From Paenibacillus turpanensis (lineage in GTDB: Bacteria > Bacillota > Bacilli > Paenibacillales > YIM-B00363): DNA of 64,000 nt. The translations under genes were made by a program, and so were the position numbers. This document shows positions 43,713-51,670 of this stretch, piece by piece. The stretch lies in NCBI RefSeq assembly GCF_011421635.1, contig NZ_WTLI01000010.1, positions 120,518-184,517 of the forward strand, read 5' to 3'. The notes under the pieces are model-generated. The model made no database searches, was not told the DNA's origin, and saw nothing but the letters and a program-made list of their open reading frames with translations. The stretch's first letter is position 1; each line of letters starts with the position of its first letter.

Positions 43713-44225
43713 TTAAAAACGATTTAATAGCTTTTCACGGTCTTTTGGGGAAAGCTTTTCCGAAACATGGAAGCACGAAGGGCATACAAACACTGCAAGC
43801 TCAAACGGCGTTTCCAAGAAAGGCTTGCTGACCCCCGGCGGGACAGTCGCTGTAAACCCATTTCCTTCTACCGTACGAACCCCGGCTTGTACCATAAATT
43901 CGCGGCATTCCGCGCACTCCGGCGCCTCTTCCTGCGACTCGGTATATTCCCTGGCTGCGCTGCGCAGTTTGCGGTATCTTTCATCCTCCGCACGCTTCGC
44001 CGCAAGTTCTTCGTCCTCATCCTCGTTCCATGTAACCGGTCCGAAGTTCCAAGACGAATCCTCAGGCTCCTCTTCGCGTTCCACGTCGCGGTCATTGTCT
44101 ACATTTACCTTTAAAGTCCGGTAATTTCCTACCTCATTAAAGCAATGAGGACAGGTTTCTTCCGGCCCGATTTCCTCGTCCCACACGATTTCGGTATCGC
44201 ACCATTGACAAATTGTCGATTCCAA
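43713..44225 (-). CDS. double zinc-ribbon-like hypothetical protein
   Basis: 170-residue soluble, very acidic protein. An N-terminal CxxC pair set (CQWCDTEIVWDEEIGPEETCPHC) looks like a zinc ribbon; two more pairs lie at CAEC (about 100) and CPSC (about 155). A charged Glu/Asp/Arg middle region (50-95) is likely helical or disordered. No known enzymatic motif. It is the last gene of a run with pspA, a DUF350 membrane protein and a tiny membrane peptide, suggesting a role in envelope stress. Confidence 0.7.
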   Translation of the reverse strand: MESTICQWCDTEIVWDEEIGPEETCPHCFNEVGNYRTLKVNVDNDRDVEREEEPEDSSWNFGPVTWNEDEDEELAAKRAEDERYRKLRSAAREYTESQEEAPECAECREFMVQAGVRTVEGNGFTATVPPGVSKPFLETPFELAVFVCPSCFHVSEKLSPKDREKLLNRF

Positions 44226-44240
44226 CCTGAAAGCCCCCTT

Positions 44241-44327
44241 TTACATTGCATGATTCACAAAATAATAAACGCCTGCCGCCATGAAAATAATTGCTAGGGC
44301 CAGCAGCGTCCCCCATAAATATTTCAT
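44241..44327 (-). CDS. 28-residue single-pass membrane peptide
   Basis: Short ORF between the DUF350 and zinc-ribbon genes. The product MKYLWGTLLALAIIFMAAGV followed by YYFVNHAM is almost entirely one transmembrane helix with a positively charged first residues side. AAGGTGG lies 11 bases before the ATG; a GTG at 44342 (33 residues) overlaps that site. Intergenic spacing on both sides is tight (20 and 15 bases), as in an operon. Expression is not proven. Confidence 0.5.
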   Translation of the reverse strand: MKYLWGTLLALAIIFMAAGVYYFVNHAM

Positions 44328-44347
44328 TTCACTTTCGCCCACCTTTT

Positions 44348-44767
44348 TTAAGAAACACTTGCCCCTACGACATAGGAAATGGAAATGGAAATCATCATGG
44401 CCAGCAAGCCGACCGCTTTGTTATCCTTTTGGATCTCCTCGTCAATTTTAAACACCGGCGTTAAAAATTCAAAGATGAAATAGGCAACCAGCAATAAAAT
44501 AAAGCCGAAGGTGGACCAAAGCAAGGATTGATAAATCGTATCGTTATTTTGAATCGCGAAGCGGAATATGTTGCATATCCCGAAAATTTTGCCGCCTACC
44601 GCCATAGCTACCGACACGTTTCCGCGCTTAATCTCGTGCCAGTCGTTATATTTTGTAACGAATTCGAAGACAGCAAGAAACACAACCAGCGAGAGCACTG
44701 CCACCGAAAAGAAAGCCAGCGTCTCTACATAAGGATTCGAAATCAAAATATCCACCTCTTCATTCAT
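44348..44767 (-). CDS. DUF350 family membrane protein
   Basis: 139-residue protein with four predicted transmembrane helices, including ETLAFFSVAVLSLVVFLAVFE, SLLWSTFGFILLLVAYFIFE and AVGLLAMMISISISYVVGAS. The internal repeat of two-helix units is characteristic of DUF350 (YjfL-like) proteins, which often occur with PspA or with glutathionylspermidine-synthase-like genes. Function unknown. Start at 44767 follows GGGGTGAG. Located 70 bases behind pspA. Confidence 0.8.
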   Translation of the reverse strand: MNEEVDILISNPYVETLAFFSVAVLSLVVFLAVFEFVTKYNDWHEIKRGNVSVAMAVGGKIFGICNIFRFAIQNNDTIYQSLLWSTFGFILLLVAYFIFEFLTPVFKIDEEIQKDNKAVGLLAMMISISISYVVGASVS

Positions 44768-44837
44768 CCCAGCGCTCACCCCTTTACACACCGAAAGAGA
44801 CTGTCGGAATTATCCTCCAGTCTCTTTATTAAACCAT

Positions 44838-45512
44838 TTATTGTTTCTTCGCGGCAAGTTGTGCCTTCAATGCGGCCAGCTCATCGTCAATTCCGTCATT
44901 TGTTTTAAGAGATGCAAATTCGTCGTCCAAGCTCTTGCTTTCGCTGCGAAGCTCTTTGCTTGCTTCCGCCTCCGCTTCCAGCTGCATTACTTTTTCGCTC
45001 ATGCGATCGAAGCCTTTTGCTGCATTGTCTTTACCGAATCCGGACATCGCTTGGTTGATGCTCTTTTGCGCTTTAGCCGCTTCCGCACGGGCAACCAACA
45101 GATCCTTTTTGTTTTTCATTTTTGTAAATTCATCTTTCATTTCTTGAAGCTGTGCACGAAGCTGATCCGCGTTCGCCTTTGCAATGTCGTATTGGCGGGT
45201 CATTTCGTCTAAGCGAGCTTGATGCTCTTTCTTATCCTGCAGTGCACGGCGTGCCAAATCCTCATTGCCCTGCTCAAGTGCAGTCATTGCCTGCTGCGCG
45301 CGCTTATCGACCATTTCCGCCGCTTCTTCTTTTTGCTGCTTAAATTTCTTCTCAATCGCGATTTGCTTCGCTACTGCAATTTCTGCATCCTGAATATCGT
45401 CCTGCATATCACGCAAGTATTGGTTAAGCATCTTGATCGGATCTTCTGCTTTATCCAGCAAATCATTAATCGAAGCCATTGTCATATCACGCAAACGTTT
45501 GAAAATGCCCAT
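44838..45512 (-). CDS. pspA: PspA/IM30 family protein
   Basis: Membrane-stress protein (ESCRT-III-like fold) that binds and protects the inner leaflet. 224 residues of long coiled coil with the typical start MGIFKRLRDMTMASINDLLDKAEDPIKMLNQYLRDM (the amphipathic helix plus first hairpin, given in the two parts MGIFKRLRDM and LNQYLRDMQDD). The final acidic tail ends IDDELAALKAQLAAKKQ. GGGAGG precedes the ATG. It heads a four-gene cluster with DUF350, a mini-membrane peptide and a zinc-ribbon protein. Confidence 0.93.
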   Translation of the reverse strand: MGIFKRLRDMTMASINDLLDKAEDPIKMLNQYLRDMQDDIQDAEIAVAKQIAIEKKFKQQKEEAAEMVDKRAQQAMTALEQGNEDLARRALQDKKEHQARLDEMTRQYDIAKANADQLRAQLQEMKDEFTKMKNKKDLLVARAEAAKAQKSINQAMSGFGKDNAAKGFDRMSEKVMQLEAEAEASKELRSESKSLDDEFASLKTNDGIDDELAALKAQLAAKKQ

Positions 45513-45696
45513 TTGGTATTCCTCCCGATTATCTTCTCACAGCTTCTTACGGGAGACGTCTGGCGAAGGTTTCAGATCATTGAAAAAAATGTTCTTTGCG
45601 CCGCGAAATGCTTTGTATTTTCGACTATACTAACGGTGTGAATGAACGAAAACGCTATGAACGATGTGATGAGATTCCAGGAGGGAGTACGACGAC

Positions 45697-46578
45697 ATGA
45701 ACATTTTTGTAACGGGCGGTACCGGGTTCGTAGGCTCAGCCATGATGGAGGCACTTGTTGCAAATGGGCATAACGTCTATGCTCTCGTAAGAAAAACGGG
45801 GGCCTTGGCAGGACGCCATAACATTACAGAAGTATGCGGCGATCTGTTACAACCAGAAAGCTATACTCAAGCCTTGGAAAAATGCGAAGCCGTCATTCAT
45901 TTGGTCGGAATTATCCGCGAGCAGCCAGCTGCGGGAGTAACCTTTGAGCGCATCCATTTGGAAGGCACCAAGCAGCTTGCTGCGGCAGCAAAGAAAGCGG
46001 GAATTAGCCGCTTTGTACATATGAGCGCGCTTGGAGCACGGGAAGGAGCGGTTAGCGCGTATCACCGCACCAAATACGAAGCCGAGCGGATGGTTTCAGG
46101 CTCCGGCATTCCTTATGTCATATTTCGGCCATCCGTCATTTTTGGTCCGGGGGACGAGTTTGTGAATATGCTGGCCGGATTGGTTCGAATGCCGCTCACT
46201 CCCGTGATCGGAGACGGAAACTACCGCCTTCAGCCGGTTTCCTTACGCAATGTCGCCAGTCTCTTTGTGAAGGCGGCGGAAGGAGGGCCAAGCGATGTGT
46301 GCTACGAGCTTGGCGGCCCGGACGCTTTGACCTACAACGCCATGCTTCGGGAAATCGGAGAGGCGTTGAATCGAAAGGTAAGGCTTGTACATGCTCCGCT
46401 TGCAATAATGAAGCCGGTTATATATGCAATGGATCGTTTCCCGTTTTTCCCCATCACGCGGCATCAACTGACGATGCTGCTGGAGGAAAACATTGTGCGC
46501 GGCCGTAATACTGCACCTGATGTGTATGGTGAGCAGCTTGTTCCGTTCGCGAAGGGGATTCGTGAGTATTTGAAGTAG
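45697..46578 (+). CDS. atypical SDR, NAD(P)-binding (NDUFA9-like)
   Basis: 293-residue Rossmann-fold protein. The dinucleotide motif GGTGFVGSAM is at the N-terminus, with LVRKTG, CGDLLQPESYTQAL, VIHLVGIIREQ and a Y-x-x-x-K variant in AYHRTKYEAE. The pattern is that of the complex I NDUFA9-like/NmrA-type atypical SDRs, often linked to quinone or lipid metabolism, but the substrate is unknown. An AGGAGGG site precedes the ATG. Transcribed toward mutS2 with a shared terminator between. Confidence 0.85.
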   Translation: MNIFVTGGTGFVGSAMMEALVANGHNVYALVRKTGALAGRHNITEVCGDLLQPESYTQALEKCEAVIHLVGIIREQPAAGVTFERIHLEGTKQLAAAAKKAGISRFVHMSALGAREGAVSAYHRTKYEAERMVSGSGIPYVIFRPSVIFGPGDEFVNMLAGLVRMPLTPVIGDGNYRLQPVSLRNVASLFVKAAEGGPSDVCYELGGPDALTYNAMLREIGEALNRKVRLVHAPLAIMKPVIYAMDRFPFFPITRHQLTMLLEENIVRGRNTAPDVYGEQLVPFAKGIREYLK

Positions 46579-46588
46579 CCAGCAACGG

Positions 46589-46627
46589 AAAAAAACCCAT
46601 CCCTTCCAGCGGAAGAGATGGGTTTCC
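46589..46627. terminator. Bidirectional terminator between the SDR gene and mutS2
   Basis: AAACCCATC-CCTTCC / GGAAG-AGATGGGTTT stem with A run on the left and T's on the right; usable by both converging genes. Confidence 0.75.
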
Positions 46628-46638
46628 AGGATTTTCAC

Positions 46639-49011
46639 TTATTTAAACTCAGCGACAGTGACACCCGCTCCACCTTCACCGTAATTGCCCAAACGGTACG
46701 ATTTCACGTGCTTGTGCTTGCGCAAAAATTCTTGAATCCCCGTGCGCAGCACGCCTGTGCCTTTGCCGTGGATGATGTAAACCTGGCCGATGTTGCTGAG
46801 CATCGCCTCATCTAGGAAGCGATCGACCTCGATCATCGCTTCCTCTAGATTTGCGCCGCGCAGGTCAAGCTCGGTGCGGACATTTTCATCCCGCGTACGC
46901 TTTACCCCCGCTGCCACCGGCTGATGCTTTGGCTTTGCTGCAGCTGCAGTCTGCTGAAGCTCAATATCGGTTAGTTTTACCTTTGTCTTCAGGATTCCTA
47001 GCTGAACCGTTACCTCGCCATTTTTCGGCTCATCCACGATGTAGCCCTTTTGATTAAAGCTAATTACCCGCACCTCATCGCCAGGCTGCACCTGCGCCGC
47101 TTCCCGCTTCGCGGCGGCACCGCCGGAGCCGCTCTTACGAAGCTTCGGCGACGCCTCCTCGAGGCGCTTGCGTGCGGCGATAAGCTTATGCTCCTTCACG
47201 GATGCGCCTTCCTCGAGGGCGAGCTTACGCAGATCAGCGATAATTTCCTCCGCCTCCTTGCGGGCCTTCGCGACCGCTTCGTCCGCGTCGCGCTCCGCCT
47301 TCTCCAGCAGCTTATCGCGCTGCTGGTCCAGCTTCTCGCGCTCGCGCGCAAGCTCGCGCCGCAGCTGCTCCACCTCGCGGCGGAGCTTCTCCGCCTCCGC
47401 CCGCTCCGCCTCCGCGCCGAGCCGGTTTTGCTCCAGCGACGCGATCATCGACTCGACGCGCTGGTCGTCCTCGCCGACCTCGCCCTTCGCGCGCTCGATG
47501 ATCGGCTTCGGCAGCCCGAGACGCTCGGCTATCGCAAACGCGTTGCTTCGCCCCGGCACGCCGACCAGCAGGCGATACGTCGGCGACAGCGTCGCCACGT
47601 CAAATTCCATGCTGGCGTTTATGACGCCTTTACGGTCGAAGGCATACGCCTTCAGCTCCTTGTAATGGGTTGTCGCAATTAAACGGCAGCCCATATTCGA
47701 AATATATTCCAATAACGATATAGCTAGGGCCGAGCCTTCGGAGGGATCCGTTCCCGCTCCAACCTCGTCGAGCAGAACAAGACTTTTTGGCGTCATCCCG
47801 CGCAGAATCGAAATAATATTTTTCAAGTGGCTGGAAAATGTACTTAAGCTTTGTTCAATGCTCTGCTCATCGCCGATATCCGCGTACACTGCGTCATACA
47901 CGCATAGCTGACTGCCTTCCTCTGCAGGAACAAACAGCCCGGACATCGCCATCAGGCTAAGCAGGCCGACCGTTTTCAACGTGACGGTTTTCCCGCCGGT
48001 ATTCGGCCCTGTCACGATAATCGCCGTATAATTCCCGCCCAGCTCCACATCAAGCGGAACGACCTGCTCCAGGCTAATTAAAGGATGACGTCCCTTCTTC
48101 AGCTTCATAAAGCCGCGGTCATTCATCATCGGCAAACTCGCTTTCATGGTTCGAGCCAGACCCGCTTTAGCAAAAATAAAATCAAGCTGCGCCAGCACAT
48201 CGACGTTAATCAGCAGCGGCTGTTCCGCCTCGGCGACCTTGCCGGTCAGCATGGACAAAACCTTTTCCACTTCCCGCTGCTCCTGCCCCCGCAGCTCACG
48301 AAGCCGGTTGTTCATCGTCACAACCGCTTCCGGCTCAATAAACATCGTTGCTCCAGAGGAAGACTGATCGTGCACGATACCGCCAAAATGCGATCGGTAT
48401 TCGGCCTTCACCGGCAGCACATAGCGATCTCCACGCAGCGTGACTAAAGCGTCCTGCAGCATCTTCTGCACCGATGGCGTACGCACCATCTGCTCCAGCT
48501 TCTCCCGCACACGCGCTTCGCCGTTTCGCAGCTCGCGGCGCACTGAAGCAAGCTCTGTACTCGCCGTATCCACGACTTCGGCGTTTTCATCAATACAGCG
48601 GCGGATTTCGTCTTCCAGCGTTTTTAAATCCTCAATTTGTTCTGAAAGAGCAACGAGTACGTCCAGACTGTGGCCATTTTCCCCCATAGCCAGTAAAAAC
48701 CGTTTCAGCTTTCGCCCTCCGCCGATCGTGGTGCCAATATCCAGAAGCTCGGATGCATTAAGCATCCCGCCAATCCGGGCTCGATGAAGAGAAGCCCGAA
48801 TATCACGAATGCCTCCGAACGGAACGCTGCCCTTCAGCCGCTCCACAAGCACCGCCTCGTCGGTCGCCTTCAGACGATGCTTCACTTCTTCCAAATTCCC
48901 ACTCGGACTCAGTTCATCCACATGCGCCTTTCCGAGTGATGTGGCTGCATGCTCCCGCAAGCGTTCTATAATTTTATCGTATTCCAATACGGACATGACT
49001 TTTGTATTCAA
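46639..49011 (-). CDS. mutS2: endonuclease MutS2
   Basis: MutS-like ATPase with a C-terminal Smr nuclease domain; MutS2 proteins suppress homologous recombination and in Bacillus also act on collided ribosomes. 790 residues: ATPase with Walker A GPNTGGKTVTLKT and Walker B LVLLDEVGAGTDPSEG, a long coiled coil (about 510-640) and an Smr domain with LDLRGANLEEA and IHGKGTGVLR. A TTG at 49011 is 9 bases after GAGGAG and matches the family N-terminus (MNTKVMSVLEYDK); the ATG at 48996 has no site. Confidence 0.94.
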   Translation of the reverse strand: MNTKVMSVLEYDKIIERLREHAATSLGKAHVDELSPSGNLEEVKHRLKATDEAVLVERLKGSVPFGGIRDIRASLHRARIGGMLNASELLDIGTTIGGGRKLKRFLLAMGENGHSLDVLVALSEQIEDLKTLEDEIRRCIDENAEVVDTASTELASVRRELRNGEARVREKLEQMVRTPSVQKMLQDALVTLRGDRYVLPVKAEYRSHFGGIVHDQSSSGATMFIEPEAVVTMNNRLRELRGQEQREVEKVLSMLTGKVAEAEQPLLINVDVLAQLDFIFAKAGLARTMKASLPMMNDRGFMKLKKGRHPLISLEQVVPLDVELGGNYTAIIVTGPNTGGKTVTLKTVGLLSLMAMSGLFVPAEEGSQLCVYDAVYADIGDEQSIEQSLSTFSSHLKNIISILRGMTPKSLVLLDEVGAGTDPSEGSALAISLLEYISNMGCRLIATTHYKELKAYAFDRKGVINASMEFDVATLSPTYRLLVGVPGRSNAFAIAERLGLPKPIIERAKGEVGEDDQRVESMIASLEQNRLGAEAERAEAEKLRREVEQLRRELAREREKLDQQRDKLLEKAERDADEAVAKARKEAEEIIADLRKLALEEGASVKEHKLIAARKRLEEASPKLRKSGSGGAAAKREAAQVQPGDEVRVISFNQKGYIVDEPKNGEVTVQLGILKTKVKLTDIELQQTAAAAKPKHQPVAAGVKRTRDENVRTELDLRGANLEEAMIEVDRFLDEAMLSNIGQVYIIHGKGTGVLRTGIQEFLRKHKHVKSYRLGNYGEGGAGVTVAEFK

Positions 49012-49143
49012 CTTCAGGCACTCCTCTCGTCGTCCCCTATTATATCCAAACAGGCCTTTGTAAGAAAGTTTCCACTCATACGCCGCATCCATACGGGGAC
49101 AATAAAATATGCACCACTAAAACGAAAAGGAGGCCGTGTATCC

Positions 49144-49503
49144 ATGAGCTTTTTGGGACATGTAATCCGCTTTGTCGTATCAGCGCTAGTGCTGATGCTC
49201 GTCGGTTTTGTTGTACCGCAGTTTGAGGTCGGCGGTTTCTGGAGCGCATTAATGCTTGCTTTATTTATTGCCGTTGCCGGCTGGATCTTAGAGGGCATTT
49301 TTGGAAAACGCATCTCCCCTTTTGGCAGAGGCATCGTGGGCTTTCTTGTTAGCGCCTTGGTCATTTGGGCCGCGCAATTTATTGTCGGCGGTGTAGATGT
49401 TTCGTTGTTTGGGGCACTTGTGGCCGCTCTTGTAATTGGCATTATCGATTTGTTTACGCCTGTGGCCACACCGTTTGAAGGCGGGCGCCGCGAGGCAAAA
49501 TAA
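49144..49503 (+). CDS. phage-holin-like/YvlD-type membrane protein
   Basis: 119 residues, four hydrophobic helices: FVVSALVLMLVGFVV, SALMLALFIAVAGWILEGIF, GIVGFLVSALVIWAAQFIVGG, LVAALVIGIIDLFTP. It matches the family named 'phage holin family 4 superfamily' (PF04020), which includes Bacillus YvlD; despite the name these are not phage holins, and function is unknown. AAGGAGG lies 10 bases before the ATG. Divergent from mutS2. Confidence 0.82.
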   Translation: MSFLGHVIRFVVSALVLMLVGFVVPQFEVGGFWSALMLALFIAVAGWILEGIFGKRISPFGRGIVGFLVSALVIWAAQFIVGGVDVSLFGALVAALVIGIIDLFTPVATPFEGGRREAK

Positions 49504-49512
49504 CTTTTTTGG

Positions 49513-49545
49513 AAATCAGTCCGTTCCGCGGGCTGATTTTTCTCT
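49513..49545 (+). terminator. Terminator of the YvlD-like gene
   Basis: AAATCAG-CCG pairs with CGGGCTGATTT, followed by TTTT. Beyond it, up to 49847, there are about 300 bases without a gene: an AT-rich stretch with a promoter region for the cupredoxin gene. Confidence 0.7.
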
Positions 49546-49736
49546 CTGAATTATTAGGACATATATACATGTACATACTGTTAATGCCTTCGCGCTACAT
49601 ACATAGTGCAATTCACTAACTAAACATCAATTAAAAAAATGTATCTCTCTTCGCCTGCCTTCGATTGATTAGAAGCTGCCGCGACTTCTAAGCTGCTGAA
49701 ATACGAAAAGACAATCAAAATTGTTAACAATCGTTC

Positions 49737-49776
49737 TTGAAACGTTCATAATGTTTGCAGCTTTGTCACGTTTCAA
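49737..49776. repeat. Inverted repeat upstream of the cupredoxin gene
   Basis: TTGAAACGT (49737-49745) and its exact inverse ACGTTTCAA (49768-49776), 22 bases apart. A possible -35 (TTGTCA, 49764-49769) overlaps the right arm. It may be an operator, but no known regulator site is recognised. Confidence 0.4.
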
Positions 49777-49847
49777 ACGCATCTGATACGTTAAGATATC
49801 AGTACTAGTGTAAACAAAATCACATTCTACATGGAGGTACTTTTCTC

Positions 49848-50222
49848 ATGAAAAAATATTTTCTTGCCGTAATTACTGCTGCTTTAATGTTCACTCTCGC
49901 TGCCTGCGGAGGCGGTACATCGTCTGAGGCCCCTTCTAATGCGGCTGCAGCTAACGGCACCGTCGTTGACGTTCCGATTACTGCGACAAACTTTAAGTTC
50001 GATAAGGAAGAATACCGCTTCAAAAAAGGCGATACCGTTAATCTTTCTCTCGTAAATAAAGAAGGAGTTCATGGCATTGATATCAAGGGCCTGAACGTGA
50101 GCCTGAAAGCGGGACAAACGAAATCGATCGTATTGGACAAGCCAGGCACTTATCAAATCGTATGTAACGTAATGTGCGGCGCCGGCCACAGCACGATGGT
50201 GTCCAAGCTTATCGTTGAATAA
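49848..50222 (+). CDS. cupredoxin lipoprotein with CuA-type copper site
   Basis: 124-residue lipoprotein (lipobox TLAACGGG, lipidated Cys20) with a single cupredoxin domain. The copper ligands of a cytochrome c oxidase subunit II CuA centre are present: His75 (GVHGIDI), then Cys106-x3-Cys110-x3-His114-x2-Met117 (CNVMCGAGHSTM). The Glu normally in the C-x-E-x-C loop is replaced by Val. There is no transmembrane hairpin and no oxidase gene nearby, so it may carry electrons or copper at the outer membrane face. GGAGG precedes the ATG. Confidence 0.87.
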   Translation: MKKYFLAVITAALMFTLAACGGGTSSEAPSNAAAANGTVVDVPITATNFKFDKEEYRFKKGDTVNLSLVNKEGVHGIDIKGLNVSLKAGQTKSIVLDKPGTYQIVCNVMCGAGHSTMVSKLIVE

Positions 50223-50262
50223 TTCAACCCGACACTCTATTAGCTTTCAGCTAATTATTAGC

Positions 50263-50288
50263 AAAACCGCCCTTTCGGCGGTTTTTTT
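50263..50288 (+). terminator. Terminator of the cupredoxin gene
   Basis: AAACCGCC pairs with GGCGGTTT around CTTTC, followed by seven T. Confidence 0.85.
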
Positions 50289-50440
50289 GTCATTCATAAG
50301 CATGAATTTCCATGCTCTATGAGCCGTGCCTGAGAAATCCCATAAGAAAAATTGATAGCTCAAAACCGCCAAATCCCCTTCCTGCAAGCTAGTCTTTCTG
50401 ATATCCTTACGTATAAATCACACCCGGGAGGTCGGAATTC

Positions 50441-51109
50441 ATGGGAGCATGGGACGGAAAGGTTATCGTTATTACAGGAGCAGGTACAGGACTCGGTCGC
50501 GCGGCGGCAGCTTTATTTGCAAAGGAAGGCGCTTCAGTCGTACTTAATGGAAGAAGATCAAGCAAGCTGCTTGAGGTAAAACGTTTGATCGAGGATTTTG
50601 GCGGAAAGGCGATCATTGTCCAAGGGGATATTTCGGTACCGGAAACCTCAGAGCGGATTGTAATGGAAGCTGTTGAGCAATTCGGAACGATTGATGTACT
50701 GATCAACAACGCAGCCGTTTTAGAAACGAATGCTCTGGCGGATACAACCTTTGAAGCATGGAATACGCAAATTGGAACGAATTTGACAGGAGTTTTCCTG
50801 GCCACCAAAGCGGTGCTTCCGGTGATGAGAAAGCATCGTGCGGGACGAATCATTAATATTACGTCCGGCTTAGCGGCCAACGGGGCTGGCGGATATGCGG
50901 CATACAGTGTAAGCAAAGCGGGGGTCGAGTCTTTAACAAGAACGACGATCGATGAAGAAGCCGATTATGGCATTACCGCTGCATTATTTAACCCGGGTAC
51001 CGTAAAATCGGGGATGCACGCCACCGGACAAGATCCGGAAGCTGTTGTTCCAGCGCTCTTGGAGCTGGCTGCTGCGCCCCAGAGTAAACAAATTCACGCA
51101 GCGTCGTAG
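50441..51109 (+). CDS. short-chain dehydrogenase/reductase
   Basis: 222-residue classical SDR. Cofactor motif TGAGTGLGRA, NNAAV, the active-site Ser (NITSGLAAN) and YAAYSVSKAG with the Tyr/Lys pair are all present, so it should be an active NAD(P)-dependent oxidoreductase. It is a little shorter than the usual 245-250 residues at the C-terminus. The substrate is unknown. GGGAGG precedes the ATG. It converges on cvpA. Confidence 0.87.
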   Translation: MGAWDGKVIVITGAGTGLGRAAAALFAKEGASVVLNGRRSSKLLEVKRLIEDFGGKAIIVQGDISVPETSERIVMEAVEQFGTIDVLINNAAVLETNALADTTFEAWNTQIGTNLTGVFLATKAVLPVMRKHRAGRIINITSGLAANGAGGYAAYSVSKAGVESLTRTTIDEEADYGITAALFNPGTVKSGMHATGQDPEAVVPALLELAAAPQSKQIHAAS

Positions 51110-51136
51110 CACTAAGGGAGAGGCTGCCCGTCTTCT

Positions 51137-51670
51137 TCAATGGAAGAAATAATCGAAAGAAAACCAAGTGGGAAGCTTCGTCAGCAGCCAATCGGCACCT
51201 TTTGAGAAGGCGAGACTTTCTTGTAAGCTTTCCGAAGGGATAAAAGCGAGTAGATGCAGCACCAGCCAGCTGATAATAAGCGCCTCCAGCAAAGCAAGGC
51301 CGGCTCCGGCCGATCGATTCGCCAAACGAAGTCCTGGCGCCTTGGCCAGCAGCTCAAGAAGGCCGCCGACAAGCAGCAGAGCAATTTTCACCGCGAAAAA
51401 TACGAGTGCAAATGACAACGCGTTTCCGATCCAATGATCCAGCCGAAGGCCGGTGTAGATCGGTGCGTAGGGCTGAAACGCAGGGACTGCCGCCAAATCA
51501 GGCAAAAAAGACAACGTCCAAGGCTGGATGTCGTCATGAAAAAAGTAGGCGCACAGCAGAGCCAGCACCGAGCCTAGCGCCGATACGAGCTGCCCGATAA
51601 AGCCCTTGCGGAAGCCAAAGATAAAGGCCGCTGCGAAAAAAACGGCGAGCAGCGCATCGACCGTGTTCAA
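51137..51670 (-). CDS. cvpA: CvpA family membrane protein
   Basis: 177 residues with four transmembrane helices, starting VDALLAVFFAAAFIFGFRKGFIGQ, the CvpA/YshB signature. The family is related to colicin V production in Escherichia coli; its role in Firmicutes is unknown. A TTG start at 51670 overlaps the zapA stop in a TTGA arrangement with GGTGAG upstream, so translation is coupled. In Bacillus zapA and cvpA (yshA-yshB) lie in the same order. Confidence 0.85.
   Translation of the reverse strand: MNTVDALLAVFFAAAFIFGFRKGFIGQLVSALGSVLALLCAYFFHDDIQPWTLSFLPDLAAVPAFQPYAPIYTGLRLDHWIGNALSFALVFFAVKIALLLVGGLLELLAKAPGLRLANRSAGAGLALLEALIISWLVLHLLAFIPSESLQESLAFSKGADWLLTKLPTWFSFDYFFH

Noticed and set aside
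49144..49503. Phage holin gene as a sign of a prophage
   Set aside because: The family name is misleading: YvlD-like proteins are chromosomal, and there are no phage structural, lysis or integrase genes around it.
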